Below, in pieces: positions 6,132 through 14,623 of a DNA stretch of 34,680 bases. Every line of letters begins with the position of its first letter. Position 1 is the first letter of the stretch. The notes beneath the pieces were generated by a model. It was not told the DNA's origin and did not search any database. It was given only the letters and a program-made list of their open reading frames with translations. Source of the DNA: Amycolatopsis acidicola. GTDB lineage: Bacteria; Actinomycetota; Actinomycetes; Mycobacteriales; Pseudonocardiaceae. Location: assembly GCF_007713735.2 (NCBI RefSeq), contig NZ_VMNW02000089.1, positions 1 through 34,680 on the forward strand, read 5' to 3'. The position numbers and the translations under genes were made by a program.

Positions 6132-7334
6132 TTACGCGTCCCAGGCGAGCAGCATGCGTTCCGGGCCGCGGGTGGAAAGCCCGCTCTTCCAGTCGATCCC
6201 CGCCTCCCCTTCGGCGAGCCGCATACCGGGCAGCCGCCGCAGCAGGGTGCCCAGCGCGACCTGCAGCTCCATCCGCGCGAGCGGCGCGCCGAGGCAGTGG
6301 TGCGGCCCGTGGCCGAAGCCGACGTGCGAAGTCTCCTGGCGCAGCACATCGAGCGTGCCGGGATCGCTGTAGACCGACTCGTCGAGGTTCGCCGAGCCGA
6401 TCGCGGCCAGTACCGGCTCGCCGGACCGCACGGTGACGCCACCCAGTTCGACGTCTTCCACGGCGTAGCGCGCGATCCCGCCGCTGATGCCGAGCTGGAT
6501 GAACCGCATCAGCTCCTCCACCGCGCGCGGGATCAGCTCCGGGTCGTCGCGCACCTTGGCGAGCTGGTCCGGGTGGGTCAGCAGAGCGTAGACGAAGTTC
6601 GGGATCTGCGAGGCCGTCGTCTCGTGCCCGGCGATCAGGATCGCTTGCGCCAGCGAGAGAAGCTCGTCCTCGGAGAGCCGGTCGTCCTCGTCCCGCGCGG
6701 AGACGAGCGCGGAGAGCAGATCGTCCTCCGGCTTGTCGCGCCGCTGCGCGATCAGGCCCGCCATGTACTCCCGCATCTTCACCGCGCAGTCGGCGACCTC
6801 GTCGAGCCCGAACCGCGTGGTGGACAGGAAAGCGTCCGACCAGTACCGGAAATCGCCCCGGTCCGCGAACGGCACGCCGAGCAGTTCGCAGATCACCGTG
6901 ACCGGCAGCGGCAGCGCGAAATCGACGACCAGCTCACCCGGGGATCCCTTGGCCAGCATGCCGTCCACGAGCTCGTCGGCGATCTTCTGCACGCCGGGCC
7001 GCATCTCCTCGATGCGCCGCATGGTGAACGCCTTCATGACCAGCCGGCGCAGCCTGCTGTGCTCGGGCGGATCCATGCTCAGGATGCTGCCCGGCGGCGG
7101 CAGGTGCGGGCGCACGCGCGGCTCGTCGCGCCCGATCGCGGCCGCGCGGCTGAACCGGTTGTCCCCCAGTACCACCTTCACGTCCTCGTAGCGGGTGGCC
7201 AGCCACGCCGGTTCCCCGTACGGCAGCTGGACGCGCGCGAGCGGTTCGTTCGCGCGCAGCTCGGCGAACAGCGGGTCCGGGTCCAGACGCGCCGGTTCAC
7301 CAGCCGGGAAGGGCCTGGGTTCCGCCGTGGTCAT
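6132..7334 (-). CDS. Cytochrome P450 (bacterial class I, CYP105-like)
   Basis: The product is a 400-residue soluble P450, the usual size for an actinomycete enzyme fed by ferredoxin. The I-helix oxygen-activation motif AGHETT is at 235-240, the K-helix ExxR at Glu274-Arg277, and the haem loop FGHGPHHCLG has the thiolate ligand at Cys347. The C-helix string SMDPPEHSRLRRLVMKAFT is typical of macrolide/xenobiotic-hydroxylating families such as CYP105. The start is ATG 7334 with GAGGAGG five bases upstream; a GTG and a further in-frame start upstream lie within or before that ribosome binding site and are rejected. No ferredoxin gene lies next to it. It is divergent from a TetR gene with a palindrome between, so repression by that TetR is likely. 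The substrate is unknown. Confidence 0.95.
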   Translation of the reverse strand: MTTAEPRPFPAGEPARLDPDPLFAELRANEPLARVQLPYGEPAWLATRYEDVKVVLGDNRFSRAAAIGRDEPRVRPHLPPPGSILSMDPPEHSRLRRLVMKAFTMRRIEEMRPGVQKIADELVDGMLAKGSPGELVVDFALPLPVTVICELLGVPFADRGDFRYWSDAFLSTTRFGLDEVADCAVKMREYMAGLIAQRRDKPEDDLLSALVSARDEDDRLSEDELLSLAQAILIAGHETTASQIPNFVYALLTHPDQLAKVRDDPELIPRAVEELMRFIQLGISGGIARYAVEDVELGGVTVRSGEPVLAAIGSANLDESVYSDPGTLDVLRQETSHVGFGHGPHHCLGAPLARMELQVALGTLLRRLPGMRLAEGEAGIDWKSGLSTRGPERMLLAWDA

Positions 7335-7371
7335 CACAACCTCCTCGGTGCCGGCGGGCACGCCCGCCTAT

Positions 7372-7387
7372 GTAGTCGAGTGACTAC
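7372..7387. promoter_or_regulatory. Palindromic operator between P450 and TetR genes
   Basis: GTAGTC (7372-7377) and GACTAC (7382-7387) form a perfect 16-base inverted repeat with a four-base centre. It lies 38 bases upstream of the P450 start in the P450/TetR intergenic region. The arrangement is typical of a TetR-family operator controlling a divergent target and the regulator itself. Direct binding is inferred. Confidence 0.6.
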
Positions 7388-7520
7388 TTCCACCGTAGGG
7401 CGTCCGGCAGCACCAAGTCAACGATCGGCTACACACCGCCACACGATCAGGACCACCGCCCGTTTTGCCTGGTCTACACTGTCGGCGTCGATCAGGCGCA
7501 GAGGTGGAACGGAGGCCGCG

Positions 7521-8111
7521 ATGGACGCGGAAACAGCGCGGCCGCCCCGGCGCCGGGACGCGGCCGCAACCCGCAAAGACCTGCTCACGGCGGCGCGGCA
7601 GCTGATCTCCCAGCGCGGCGTCGAGGGCACGAGCACCCGCGACGTCGCCGCCACGGCGGGCGTGAACCAGGCGCTGGTCTACCGGTACTTCGGCTCGAAG
7701 GAAAAGCTGCTGGCCGAAGCGGTCGGCGAAAGCGAGGAGCAGGCCGAAGCGCTGTTCGAGGAAACGCCGCTGGCCGATCTTCCCCGCGCGGTGCTGAACC
7801 ACGCGCTCGACCTTTCGGCCACGGCGGGCGACCGGCCCACGAGCATCTCGGCCCTGCTCACCGGCGCCAACGACGAGACCATCCGCGCGATCCTCAAGGA
7901 GCGGATCGACGGTTCCTTCGGCGCCGAACTGGGCGCGAGGCTCAGCGGGCCGGACGCGGTGCTGCGGGCCGAGCTGTTCGGCGCGCTGATCACCGGGGTC
8001 AGCTTCCTGCGGGAGAAGATCGGCACCAACGCCCTTTCCGAGGTGGACCGGGAGAAACTGGGCGACTACGTCGAGGCGATGATCCAGCCGTTGCTGGACA
8101 AGGAAACCTGA
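7521..8111 (+). CDS. TetR/AcrR-family transcriptional regulator, divergent from P450
   Basis: The product has 196 residues from ATG 7521, nine bases after GGAGG inside the leader. The helix-turn-helix is textbook: LTAARQLISQRGVEGTSTRD, VAATAGVNQALVYRYFGSKE, KLLAEAV. The C-terminal domain (SISALLTGANDETIRAILKE, ending LGDYVEAMIQPLL) resembles the TetR_C domain of the QacR/EthR-like actinobacterial group. The open frame extends far upstream, but that portion is antisense to the P450 gene. The likely operator is the GTAGTC/GACTAC palindrome in the shared intergenic region. The next gene, a TIR-WD40 protein, begins 30 bases downstream and could be co-transcribed. Confidence 0.9.
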   Translation: MDAETARPPRRRDAAATRKDLLTAARQLISQRGVEGTSTRDVAATAGVNQALVYRYFGSKEKLLAEAVGESEEQAEALFEETPLADLPRAVLNHALDLSATAGDRPTSISALLTGANDETIRAILKERIDGSFGAELGARLSGPDAVLRAELFGALITGVSFLREKIGTNALSEVDREKLGDYVEAMIQPLLDKET

Positions 8112-8112
8112 T

Positions 8113-8127
8113 AGTCCACTGAGGACT
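8113..8127. repeat. Inverted repeat AGTCC-N5-GGACT between TetR and TIR genes
   Basis: AGTCC (8113-8117) and GGACT (8123-8127) flank ACTGA. The string GTCCACTGAGGAC within it is one base removed from the recurring GTCCACTGTGGAC palindrome, so this may be a diverged copy. It starts right after the TetR stop and ends 14 bases before the TTG start of the next gene. Confidence 0.35.
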
Positions 8128-8141
8128 GTCCTGGGGGGACG

Positions 8142-11003
8142 TTGAAGACCACCGCCACGCGTTACGACGCGTTCATCTCCTACAGCCACGCGCTCGACGG
8201 CGTCCTCGCTCCGGCGCTCCAGACCGGCCTGCAGCGGTTCGCGAAACCGTGGTACCGGGCACGGGCGTTGCGGATCTTCCGCGACAACACCGATCTCGCG
8301 GCGGGGCCGGGCCTGTGGTCGGCGATCGAGCGCGCGCTCGAACAGTCGTCCTGGCTCATTCTGCTGGCGTCACCGGTGGCCGCCCGTTCTCCGTGGGTGG
8401 ACCGGGAAGTGGCCTGGTGGCGGGAAAACCGGCCGGACAGCCGGATACTCGTCGTGCTCACCGAAGGCGAGTTCGCCTGGGACGGCGAGGATGCCGCGCT
8501 GCCGCCTTCGCTGCGCGGGGCGTTCGAGGAGGAACCGCGCTGGGTGGACCTGCGCTGGCTGCACGACGCGGACCAGGTGGACCAGTCGAATCCCCGGTTG
8601 CGGGAGTGCGTGGCCGACATCGCCGCCGCCGTCCGGGAAATTCCGAAGGACCACCTCGTCGGCAGGCACATCCAGGAGCACCGCCGGACGATGCGCCTGG
8701 CCAGGACGGCGGTCGGCGCACTCGTGCTGCTGCTGGTCGCCGCGCTGGCGGCTTCGGTCGTCGCCTTCCAGCAACGGGATCACGCCATCCAGGCGCAGCA
8801 GCGGACGCTCGCCGCGCAGCGCTCGGTGGTGGCCAGGACGATGCTCGCCCAGGCGGACCAGATCCGGGACACCGATCCGCGTACCGCGGAGCAACTGGGC
8901 GTCGCCGCGACACGGCTGAGCCCGGGTGCCGCGAGCGAATCGAGCCTCGTGGAAACGCTTTCCGGCAGCCCGTACCGCGGCACCCTGACCGGGCACACCT
9001 ACCAGGTCGACGCGGTGGCCTACTCCCCCGATGGCCGGCTGCTGGCCACCGCCGGCTGGGAAGGCACGGTGCTGCTGTGGGCCGTGGATTCCGGCGGCGC
9101 GCGGCGCGTCGGCGATCCCCTCACCGGGCACACGAACTCCATCACGTCGCTGGCGTTTTCCCCGGACAGCCGGACGCTCGTGACAGGCAGCGCCGACCAA
9201 ACAGCGCGGTTGTGGAACGTGTCGGATCCCGCGCACGCCACCGCGCTCGGCTCGCCGCTGACCGGTTACGGCGCGGGCGGCGTCGCGTCGGTCACCTTCT
9301 CCCACGACGGACGCCTGCTCGCCACGCCCGGCGCCATCCAGGTTCCCGGCTCGACACCGAACCTGTTGTGGGACGTGGCGGACCCGGCCCATCCCCGCCC
9401 GGTCCCGTTCCCCGATTCGCCCTACGGCAACATCGACCGGGTCGCGTTCACCCCGGACGGCCGGACGCTGGCCAGTCAGGTCAGCGGGAACGTCTTCTAC
9501 CTGTGGGACATCGGCGATCTCGCGCACATCCGCCAGGCCGGGTTCCGGATCACCGGGCCGGACAGCCCGACCGGCGCGGTCCTGCTGACGCCGGACGGCC
9601 GGACGATGATCACCGGCGGCAGTTCCGACCGGTCCACACAACTGTGGGACCTCAGCGATCCCCAGCACGTGCGCCCGCTCGGCAGTCCATTCGGGACGGA
9701 GAGCGCGGCGGGAAGCGCGCTGGCCCTCTCGCCCGACGGCCGCACGCTCGCCACCACGGACACGGACAACAACGTCCTGCTCTGGGATGTGCACGACCCC
9801 GCGGCCGTGCGGCTGCGCGAGCGGCTGGCCGGGCACACCGCGTGGGTGCAGACAGTCGCCTTCTCGCCGGACGGCAAGCAGCTCGCGTCCGCCGGCGAAG
9901 ACGCCACCACGATGCTCTGGGACGTCAGCGACGAAGACCAGCCCGCCCCGCTCACCACGATCGCGCCCGCCGGCCCGGACGAGCGCGCGGGCAGCACGAG
10001 TTTCTCCGCGACCGGGCTGCTCGCCCTCGCCGTGGGCTCCAACACCGTGGAACTGTGGGACGTGCGCGACCGGCCCCGGCGCACGGCTTCCGTTACCCAG
10101 CAAGGGGTTTCCGTCAGCCCGGCGCTCTCGCCGGACGGCCGGACGCTGGTCACCTTCGACTCTTCCGCCGTCGACGACAGTGGCCTGCTCCTCTGGGATG
10201 TCAGCGACCCGGCGAGGCCGCGGCAGCTGACCGGCCCGCTGGACCTCGGCCGGAACGAGACCGGCTGGTCCCGGCACGCGGCGACCGTCGCGTTCAGCCC
10301 GGACGGCCGCACGCTCGCGGTCGGTGACCCGGTCGTTTCCCTGTGGTCACTGGAAGACCGCGCCCGGCCACGGCGGCTGGGTGCGCTGTTCACGACCTCG
10401 ACGCTCGCGACCACGCTGGCGTTCAGCCCGGATGGGAAGAGCCTGGCCGTGGGCTCTGGGCCGTCGATCATCCTCGCCGACGTCAGCGATCCCACGGCTC
10501 CCCGGGCGCGGGCCGACCCGTTCGGCAGCAACACCGGTTATGTCTGGGAGGTGGGTTTCTCGCCCGACGGGCATACCCTGGGCGCGGTCTCGCAGGGGTT
10601 CACCGTGCTCTGGGACATCAGCGATCCCGGCGAACCCGTGCGCTTCGGCGCGCCGATCACGAGCGCACCCGTGACGCGCGGCGCGTTCTCGCCGGACTGG
10701 CGGACCGTCGCCGTCCAGGACAGCGACGGGTCGGCGGTGTTGTGGGACATCACCGAACCCGCGCAGCCGCGCCGCATCGGCCGTCCACTGCCGGGCGCTT
10801 CCGGGGTGCTGTCCTTCTCCCCGGACAGCCGCACTCTCGCCACCACCACGAGCGGCGGTGCCGTGACCCTGTGGGACCTCGACCCGCTGGAATCCTTACG
10901 GCACAACGCCGTCTCCGTCGCTTGTGGACGCTCAGGAGCCCTGAACGAGGACCAGTGGGCCTTCTACGCACCCGGGGTCCCGTACGAAAACACGTGCACC
11001 TGA
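8142..11003 (+). CDS. TIR-domain / single transmembrane helix / WD40 double-propeller protein
   Basis: This 953-residue protein starts with TTG at 8142 after GGGGGGA. Residues 7-165 form a bacterial TIR domain: YDAFISYSHA opens it, RIFRDNTDL is the BB-loop region, and SPWVDREVAWW carries Glu89 at the position of the catalytic glutamate of TIR NAD-cleaving enzymes. A transmembrane helix follows at about 189-209 (AVGALVLLLVAALAASVVAF), then a helical linker. From about 275 to 930 there are 14 WD40 blades, each ending in LWD-like strands (LLWAV, RLWNV, LLWDV and so on), enough for two seven-blade propellers. The end GVPYENTC is a common tail of actinobacterial TIR/NACHT-WD40 proteins. I infer a cytosolic TIR and an extracytoplasmic sensor if the N-terminus stays inside. 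A role in immunity or signalling is likely but unproven. Confidence 0.88.
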   Translation: MKTTATRYDAFISYSHALDGVLAPALQTGLQRFAKPWYRARALRIFRDNTDLAAGPGLWSAIERALEQSSWLILLASPVAARSPWVDREVAWWRENRPDSRILVVLTEGEFAWDGEDAALPPSLRGAFEEEPRWVDLRWLHDADQVDQSNPRLRECVADIAAAVREIPKDHLVGRHIQEHRRTMRLARTAVGALVLLLVAALAASVVAFQQRDHAIQAQQRTLAAQRSVVARTMLAQADQIRDTDPRTAEQLGVAATRLSPGAASESSLVETLSGSPYRGTLTGHTYQVDAVAYSPDGRLLATAGWEGTVLLWAVDSGGARRVGDPLTGHTNSITSLAFSPDSRTLVTGSADQTARLWNVSDPAHATALGSPLTGYGAGGVASVTFSHDGRLLATPGAIQVPGSTPNLLWDVADPAHPRPVPFPDSPYGNIDRVAFTPDGRTLASQVSGNVFYLWDIGDLAHIRQAGFRITGPDSPTGAVLLTPDGRTMITGGSSDRSTQLWDLSDPQHVRPLGSPFGTESAAGSALALSPDGRTLATTDTDNNVLLWDVHDPAAVRLRERLAGHTAWVQTVAFSPDGKQLASAGEDATTMLWDVSDEDQPAPLTTIAPAGPDERAGSTSFSATGLLALAVGSNTVELWDVRDRPRRTASVTQQGVSVSPALSPDGRTLVTFDSSAVDDSGLLLWDVSDPARPRQLTGPLDLGRNETGWSRHAATVAFSPDGRTLAVGDPVVSLWSLEDRARPRRLGALFTTSTLATTLAFSPDGKSLAVGSGPSIILADVSDPTAPRARADPFGSNTGYVWEVGFSPDGHTLGAVSQGFTVLWDISDPGEPVRFGAPITSAPVTRGAFSPDWRTVAVQDSDGSAVLWDITEPAQPRRIGRPLPGASGVLSFSPDSRTLATTTSGGAVTLWDLDPLESLRHNAVSVACGRSGALNEDQWAFYAPGVPYENTCT

Positions 11004-11046
11004 ATCGGTCCGGACAGGCGGCGGCTACGACATTCGGGTGAACAAC

Positions 11047-11069
11047 GTACAAGTAACGGTGCGTACAAG
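11047..11069. repeat. Direct repeat GTACAAG in the TIR/helicase intergenic gap
   Basis: Two copies of GTACAAG (11047-11053 and 11063-11069) are spaced 16 bases start to start, in an unusually AT-richer stretch of the 122-base gap upstream of the helicase gene. They may be an activator or repressor site. Nothing else stands out in the gap. Confidence 0.25.
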
Positions 11070-11125
11070 ATCGCACACCTAAAGTCGGGCCCCGGCGGAA
11101 CAGGACTAGGACCGGGAGCACACGG

Positions 11126-14100
11126 GTGAGCAAAGCGGAACGAGCGGCGGATCTCCTCAGGTTCTGGCGCACGGTCGAAATGTTCAGCCCACAGCCGGCG
11201 CCGAAGCCGTCCCGGTTCAGCGGGGACGGCCACGGCTGGGTGTTCGATCTCGAACCCGGCGACCTGACGCCCTGGCACGAGGATCACGAACTGGCGCGAC
11301 GCCGGCTGCCCCCGAGGAAAACACGGATCTTCACCATCTTCGGCGGGTTGTACTCCGTGTCCGGAGTTCCGCGGGAACTCGCGCGGGTGTTCGGCGACGA
11401 CGGCAAGCCGGCGGATGCGCGCCCAGCCGGCGAGACCGCCGTGTTCGCCTTCACCGTGAACTCCGACGGTCACGTCGTGGCGAATTCGGCCACGCTGTCG
11501 GCCTGTGCCTGGGCGATGAGCAGGCTGGTCGCTCCGGGCCCTCGGCACCCCCGCTGGCTGGCTGGATTCGAAGAGGATGAGAACGCGTTCATCTCGGCTC
11601 TGAACAACCTGTCCCCACCCAAGCTGAGCAAAGTCGGCCCGGACACCGAAGCCGGCGACGACCCGCGGGCCGGGATCGGGCACGCGGTCGGCGAGCATCT
11701 GAAAGGCGCCGCGCTGGACGCTGTCGCGGCCGGGGCGAAGGCGTCCGGGACAGCGGTCAAGTCGTTGGCCGCGGGCGGGGTCACTTCGTTCGCCGGGCCC
11801 ATCCTCGGCGGCATCGCCGGGAATGTGGCAGGCACGTTCGTCGAAAAGCTCCTTTCCCCGCCGGCGAAACGACAGGATACGACGAAACCCTCGAATCGGA
11901 CAGCACTGCGTTCCGTCCGGTTCGACCTGACCGCGAGCGCTCTGCACGAGTTCGTCGAAGATCTCGCCCAAGCTCTCGGCATCGGCGAAACACTGCGGAT
12001 CGCGGGAATCCGCGTCAAATGCACCGTCCTCTCGGAACAGAGCGCGGACAAACCGAACGAACAGGGCCTGCTGAACAGTTTCATCGCCGCCGACCTGGCC
12101 CGGATCGAAAAGGAGACGAAAAAGGGGAACGCGGGCGACGCCCTGTCCGCCTTTCTCTCGGATTCGGACGACATCACGGTGACCGACCGGATCGACGTAC
12201 GGGAACACCGGTCGGCACTCGTCGCGGGTGCCGCGCCACGGCGGATCCCATTCGGGCGCTGGGCGGGCGACCCGGCCAAACCGCTGGTGGCGAGCCAGCA
12301 GTTCGCTGTGAACCAGCTGCTCGCCGAGACGCCTGAAACCGCCCCGGTCTTCGCGGTGAACGGACCTCCCGGCACCGGGAAGACGACGATGCTCCGCGAT
12401 GTCCTCGCCGGTATCGTCACCGAGCGCGGACGACGGCTGGCCTCCCTCACCGATCCGCTCGACGCCTTCGGCGAAGTGGCCGAGCACCTGCAGCTCAGCG
12501 GAAATTACTCCATACCGGTCCGGCGGTTGCGCCCCGGCCTCACCGGCTTCGAGATGGTGCTCGCGACGGCGACGAACGACGCGGCGGCCAATGTGACCGG
12601 TGAGATCCCCGGCCTCCCTGCCGTGGGAGGTCTGGCAGGCGAAGCACTCGAGACCGACTATTTCCGGGACCTCGCGACACACGTTCTCGGCGGCGAAGCG
12701 TGGGGGCTCGTCGCCGCCGTGCTGGGGAACATGGCCCACCGAAGCGCCTTCGCCGAACGTTTCTGGTGGGCCGACGAGCTGGGGATGAAACAGGTTTTCC
12801 GCGACGCCGGCACCGAACCTGACGAAATCCCGGTCTGGGAAGAAGCCGTCGGACGCTTCCGCAAGGCAGAGACGCTGGTCGCGACGCTGACCGAAGAACG
12901 CCAGCGTGCCGCTGACGCGATGCAGGACGCTGCCAACTGGCGGAAAGAGCTGCTCGCCATTGAAGGCGCGCTGGCCCGCGCGGAAGCGGACTGCGAATCC
13001 CGTCGGACTGCCGCCGCCCGACTCGACGTTTCGTGCCGGCAGGCGCACGAAATGCTCGGCCGGGCGGAGCGGGACTGCGCCGAGCACCTCCACCGGAAGC
13101 CCGGATTCTGGATGCTGCTGTCCACCTGGTTCAAGGCTGGTCCACAGTGGACGAAGGAGGACGAAGCGCTCAGGGCTGTCAGGGAAAGGGCCCGGCAGGA
13201 CTTCGACTCACTACGCGGCGACCTGGCGCAGGCACAGCAGCTGGCGACGGAAGCGCAACAGCGCCGGACGGGGCTCCACCAGACACTCCAGGAAGCGCGG
13301 GCGAACCTGGCCGCGGCGCTCGCCCGGATCGAGGAGGCCGAGGCACGGTGGCCCGGCGCCGTGCCCGTGGAGGATTCCGACGACGCGACATTCCAGCTGT
13401 CCGCGCCGTGGGCCGACGAAGAGTACTTGCTCGCGCGCAGCAGGCTGTTCCTGGAGGCGCTACGGCTGCACAAGGCATTCCTCCTGAACGCGCGGCGCTC
13501 GATCCGGGGCAACCTGGATGCGATAACCGCCGTGCTGCAGCGCAAAGGGGAACTGAAAGCGGAGGCGCTCCAAGCGGCGTGGCAGACGCTGTTCCTCGTG
13601 GTGCCGATGATTTCGACGACGTTCGCTTCGCTCCCCCGGCTGTTCACCGGTCTCGGCCGGGAAGCGCTGGGGTGGCTGCTCGTCGACGAGGCGGGGCAAG
13701 CCACTCCTCAGCAAGCCGTCGGCGGGCTGTGGCGTTGCCGCCGCGCGGTGCTCGTCGGGGACCCGCAGCAACTGGAACCCATCGTCACTCTGCCGTTGTC
13801 GGCACAGCAAGCCTTGCGCAGGCACCACGATGTGGCCGAAGAGTGGCTCCCTGAAAGCACCTCCGCCCAGAAAGTGGCCGACCGGCTCGCGCGCCACGGG
13901 ACGTGGCTGCCGGATCCGGAAACCGACGGAGACACCTGGGTGGGCGCGCCACTGCGCGTCCACCGGCGATGCGACCGGCCGATGTTCGACATCTCGAACC
14001 GGATCGCCTACGGCGGAAAGATGATGATTCACGGGACGCCGCAGCGGGCGCCGTTCCCTGGGGAGAACGCCTGGCTCGATGTCCGCTCGGTGGACTCGGA

Positions 14101-14512
14101 CGGGAAATGGGTACCTGCGGAAGGGAGAGCTCTCCGGGCGCTGTTGCGGGAACTGGGCGGACAGGGGGTCAGCCCGGCCGACATCCGCGTGATCAGCCCA
14201 TTCCTCCAAGTTGCGCGGGAAAGCAAAGTGGTCGCGAGGAGCGTGTTCGACGGGCAATTCGCCCGTGACAGCGTCGGCACCGTACACACGGTTCAAGGCC
14301 AGGAAGCCGATGTGGTGGTGATCGTGCTCGGTACCGGCCGGGACGGCGTGGGCGCGCGCAACTGGGTCGCCGGGAAACCGAACCTGCTCAACGTCGCGGT
14401 CTCCCGGGCGCGCAGGCGCCTCTATGTCATCGGCAGTCGTGCGAACTGGGCCGGGTTGCGACATCTCCGGGTGATGGCGGAATTCCTGCCCGCCCGCGGT
14501 GACCTTTCCTGA
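11126..14512 (+). CDS. DNA2/NAM7-like superfamily 1 helicase with N-terminal extension
   Basis: The product has 1128 residues from GTG 11126. The helicase motifs are complete. Motif I GPPGTGKTT is at 413-421; motif II, DEAG rather than DEAD, is at 854-857 (LVDEAGQATP); motif III GDPQQLEP is at 878-885; a late HTVQGQEADVVVIV motif is near 1054; and motif VI VSRARRRLYVIG is near 1092. This is the UPF1/DNA2/NAM7 (AAA_11-AAA_12) pattern of a 5'-3' SF1B nucleic-acid translocase. Between motifs I and II, about 190 residues (570-760) are alanine/glutamate-rich and predicted coiled coil. The 400-residue N-terminal extension has no recognised domain; it contains a glycine-rich hydrophobic stretch at about 215-240 (TSFAGPILGGIAGNVAGTFV). 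Its direction and proximity to the TIR-WD40 gene suggest a linked function. Confidence 0.88.
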   Translation: MSKAERAADLLRFWRTVEMFSPQPAPKPSRFSGDGHGWVFDLEPGDLTPWHEDHELARRRLPPRKTRIFTIFGGLYSVSGVPRELARVFGDDGKPADARPAGETAVFAFTVNSDGHVVANSATLSACAWAMSRLVAPGPRHPRWLAGFEEDENAFISALNNLSPPKLSKVGPDTEAGDDPRAGIGHAVGEHLKGAALDAVAAGAKASGTAVKSLAAGGVTSFAGPILGGIAGNVAGTFVEKLLSPPAKRQDTTKPSNRTALRSVRFDLTASALHEFVEDLAQALGIGETLRIAGIRVKCTVLSEQSADKPNEQGLLNSFIAADLARIEKETKKGNAGDALSAFLSDSDDITVTDRIDVREHRSALVAGAAPRRIPFGRWAGDPAKPLVASQQFAVNQLLAETPETAPVFAVNGPPGTGKTTMLRDVLAGIVTERGRRLASLTDPLDAFGEVAEHLQLSGNYSIPVRRLRPGLTGFEMVLATATNDAAANVTGEIPGLPAVGGLAGEALETDYFRDLATHVLGGEAWGLVAAVLGNMAHRSAFAERFWWADELGMKQVFRDAGTEPDEIPVWEEAVGRFRKAETLVATLTEERQRAADAMQDAANWRKELLAIEGALARAEADCESRRTAAARLDVSCRQAHEMLGRAERDCAEHLHRKPGFWMLLSTWFKAGPQWTKEDEALRAVRERARQDFDSLRGDLAQAQQLATEAQQRRTGLHQTLQEARANLAAALARIEEAEARWPGAVPVEDSDDATFQLSAPWADEEYLLARSRLFLEALRLHKAFLLNARRSIRGNLDAITAVLQRKGELKAEALQAAWQTLFLVVPMISTTFASLPRLFTGLGREALGWLLVDEAGQATPQQAVGGLWRCRRAVLVGDPQQLEPIVTLPLSAQQALRRHHDVAEEWLPESTSAQKVADRLARHGTWLPDPETDGDTWVGAPLRVHRRCDRPMFDISNRIAYGGKMMIHGTPQRAPFPGENAWLDVRSVDSDGKWVPAEGRALRALLRELGGQGVSPADIRVISPFLQVARESKVVARSVFDGQFARDSVGTVHTVQGQEADVVVIVLGTGRDGVGARNWVAGKPNLLNVAVSRARRRLYVIGSRANWAGLRHLRVMAEFLPARGDLS
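13140..13152. repeat. Recurring palindrome GTCCACAGTGGAC, coding copy
   Basis: A perfect palindrome lies inside the helicase coiled-coil region, read in a different frame from the Ser-Thr-Val-Asp copies (Pro-Gln-Trp-Thr). Confidence 0.7.
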
Positions 14513-14589
14513 GGGACACCGGTGTTGGGCCATCCGGCGGCTTCCGCGTGCCCGATTCGCCCGGATAATCGGCTGGGCTTGCAGTCGTG

Positions 14590-14611
14590 GGGTTTAAGTG
14601 GGGCGAAACCC
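14590..14611 (+). promoter_or_regulatory. Inverted repeat directly before the ribosome binding site of the nitrilase-like gene
   Basis: GGGTTT (14590-14595) and AAACCC (14606-14611) flank ten bases and abut GAGGAG (14612-14617). It may be an operator or a translation-control hairpin. A GATAAT at 14564-14569 could be the -10 box. Confidence 0.3.
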
Positions 14612-14623
14612 GAGGAGACGACC

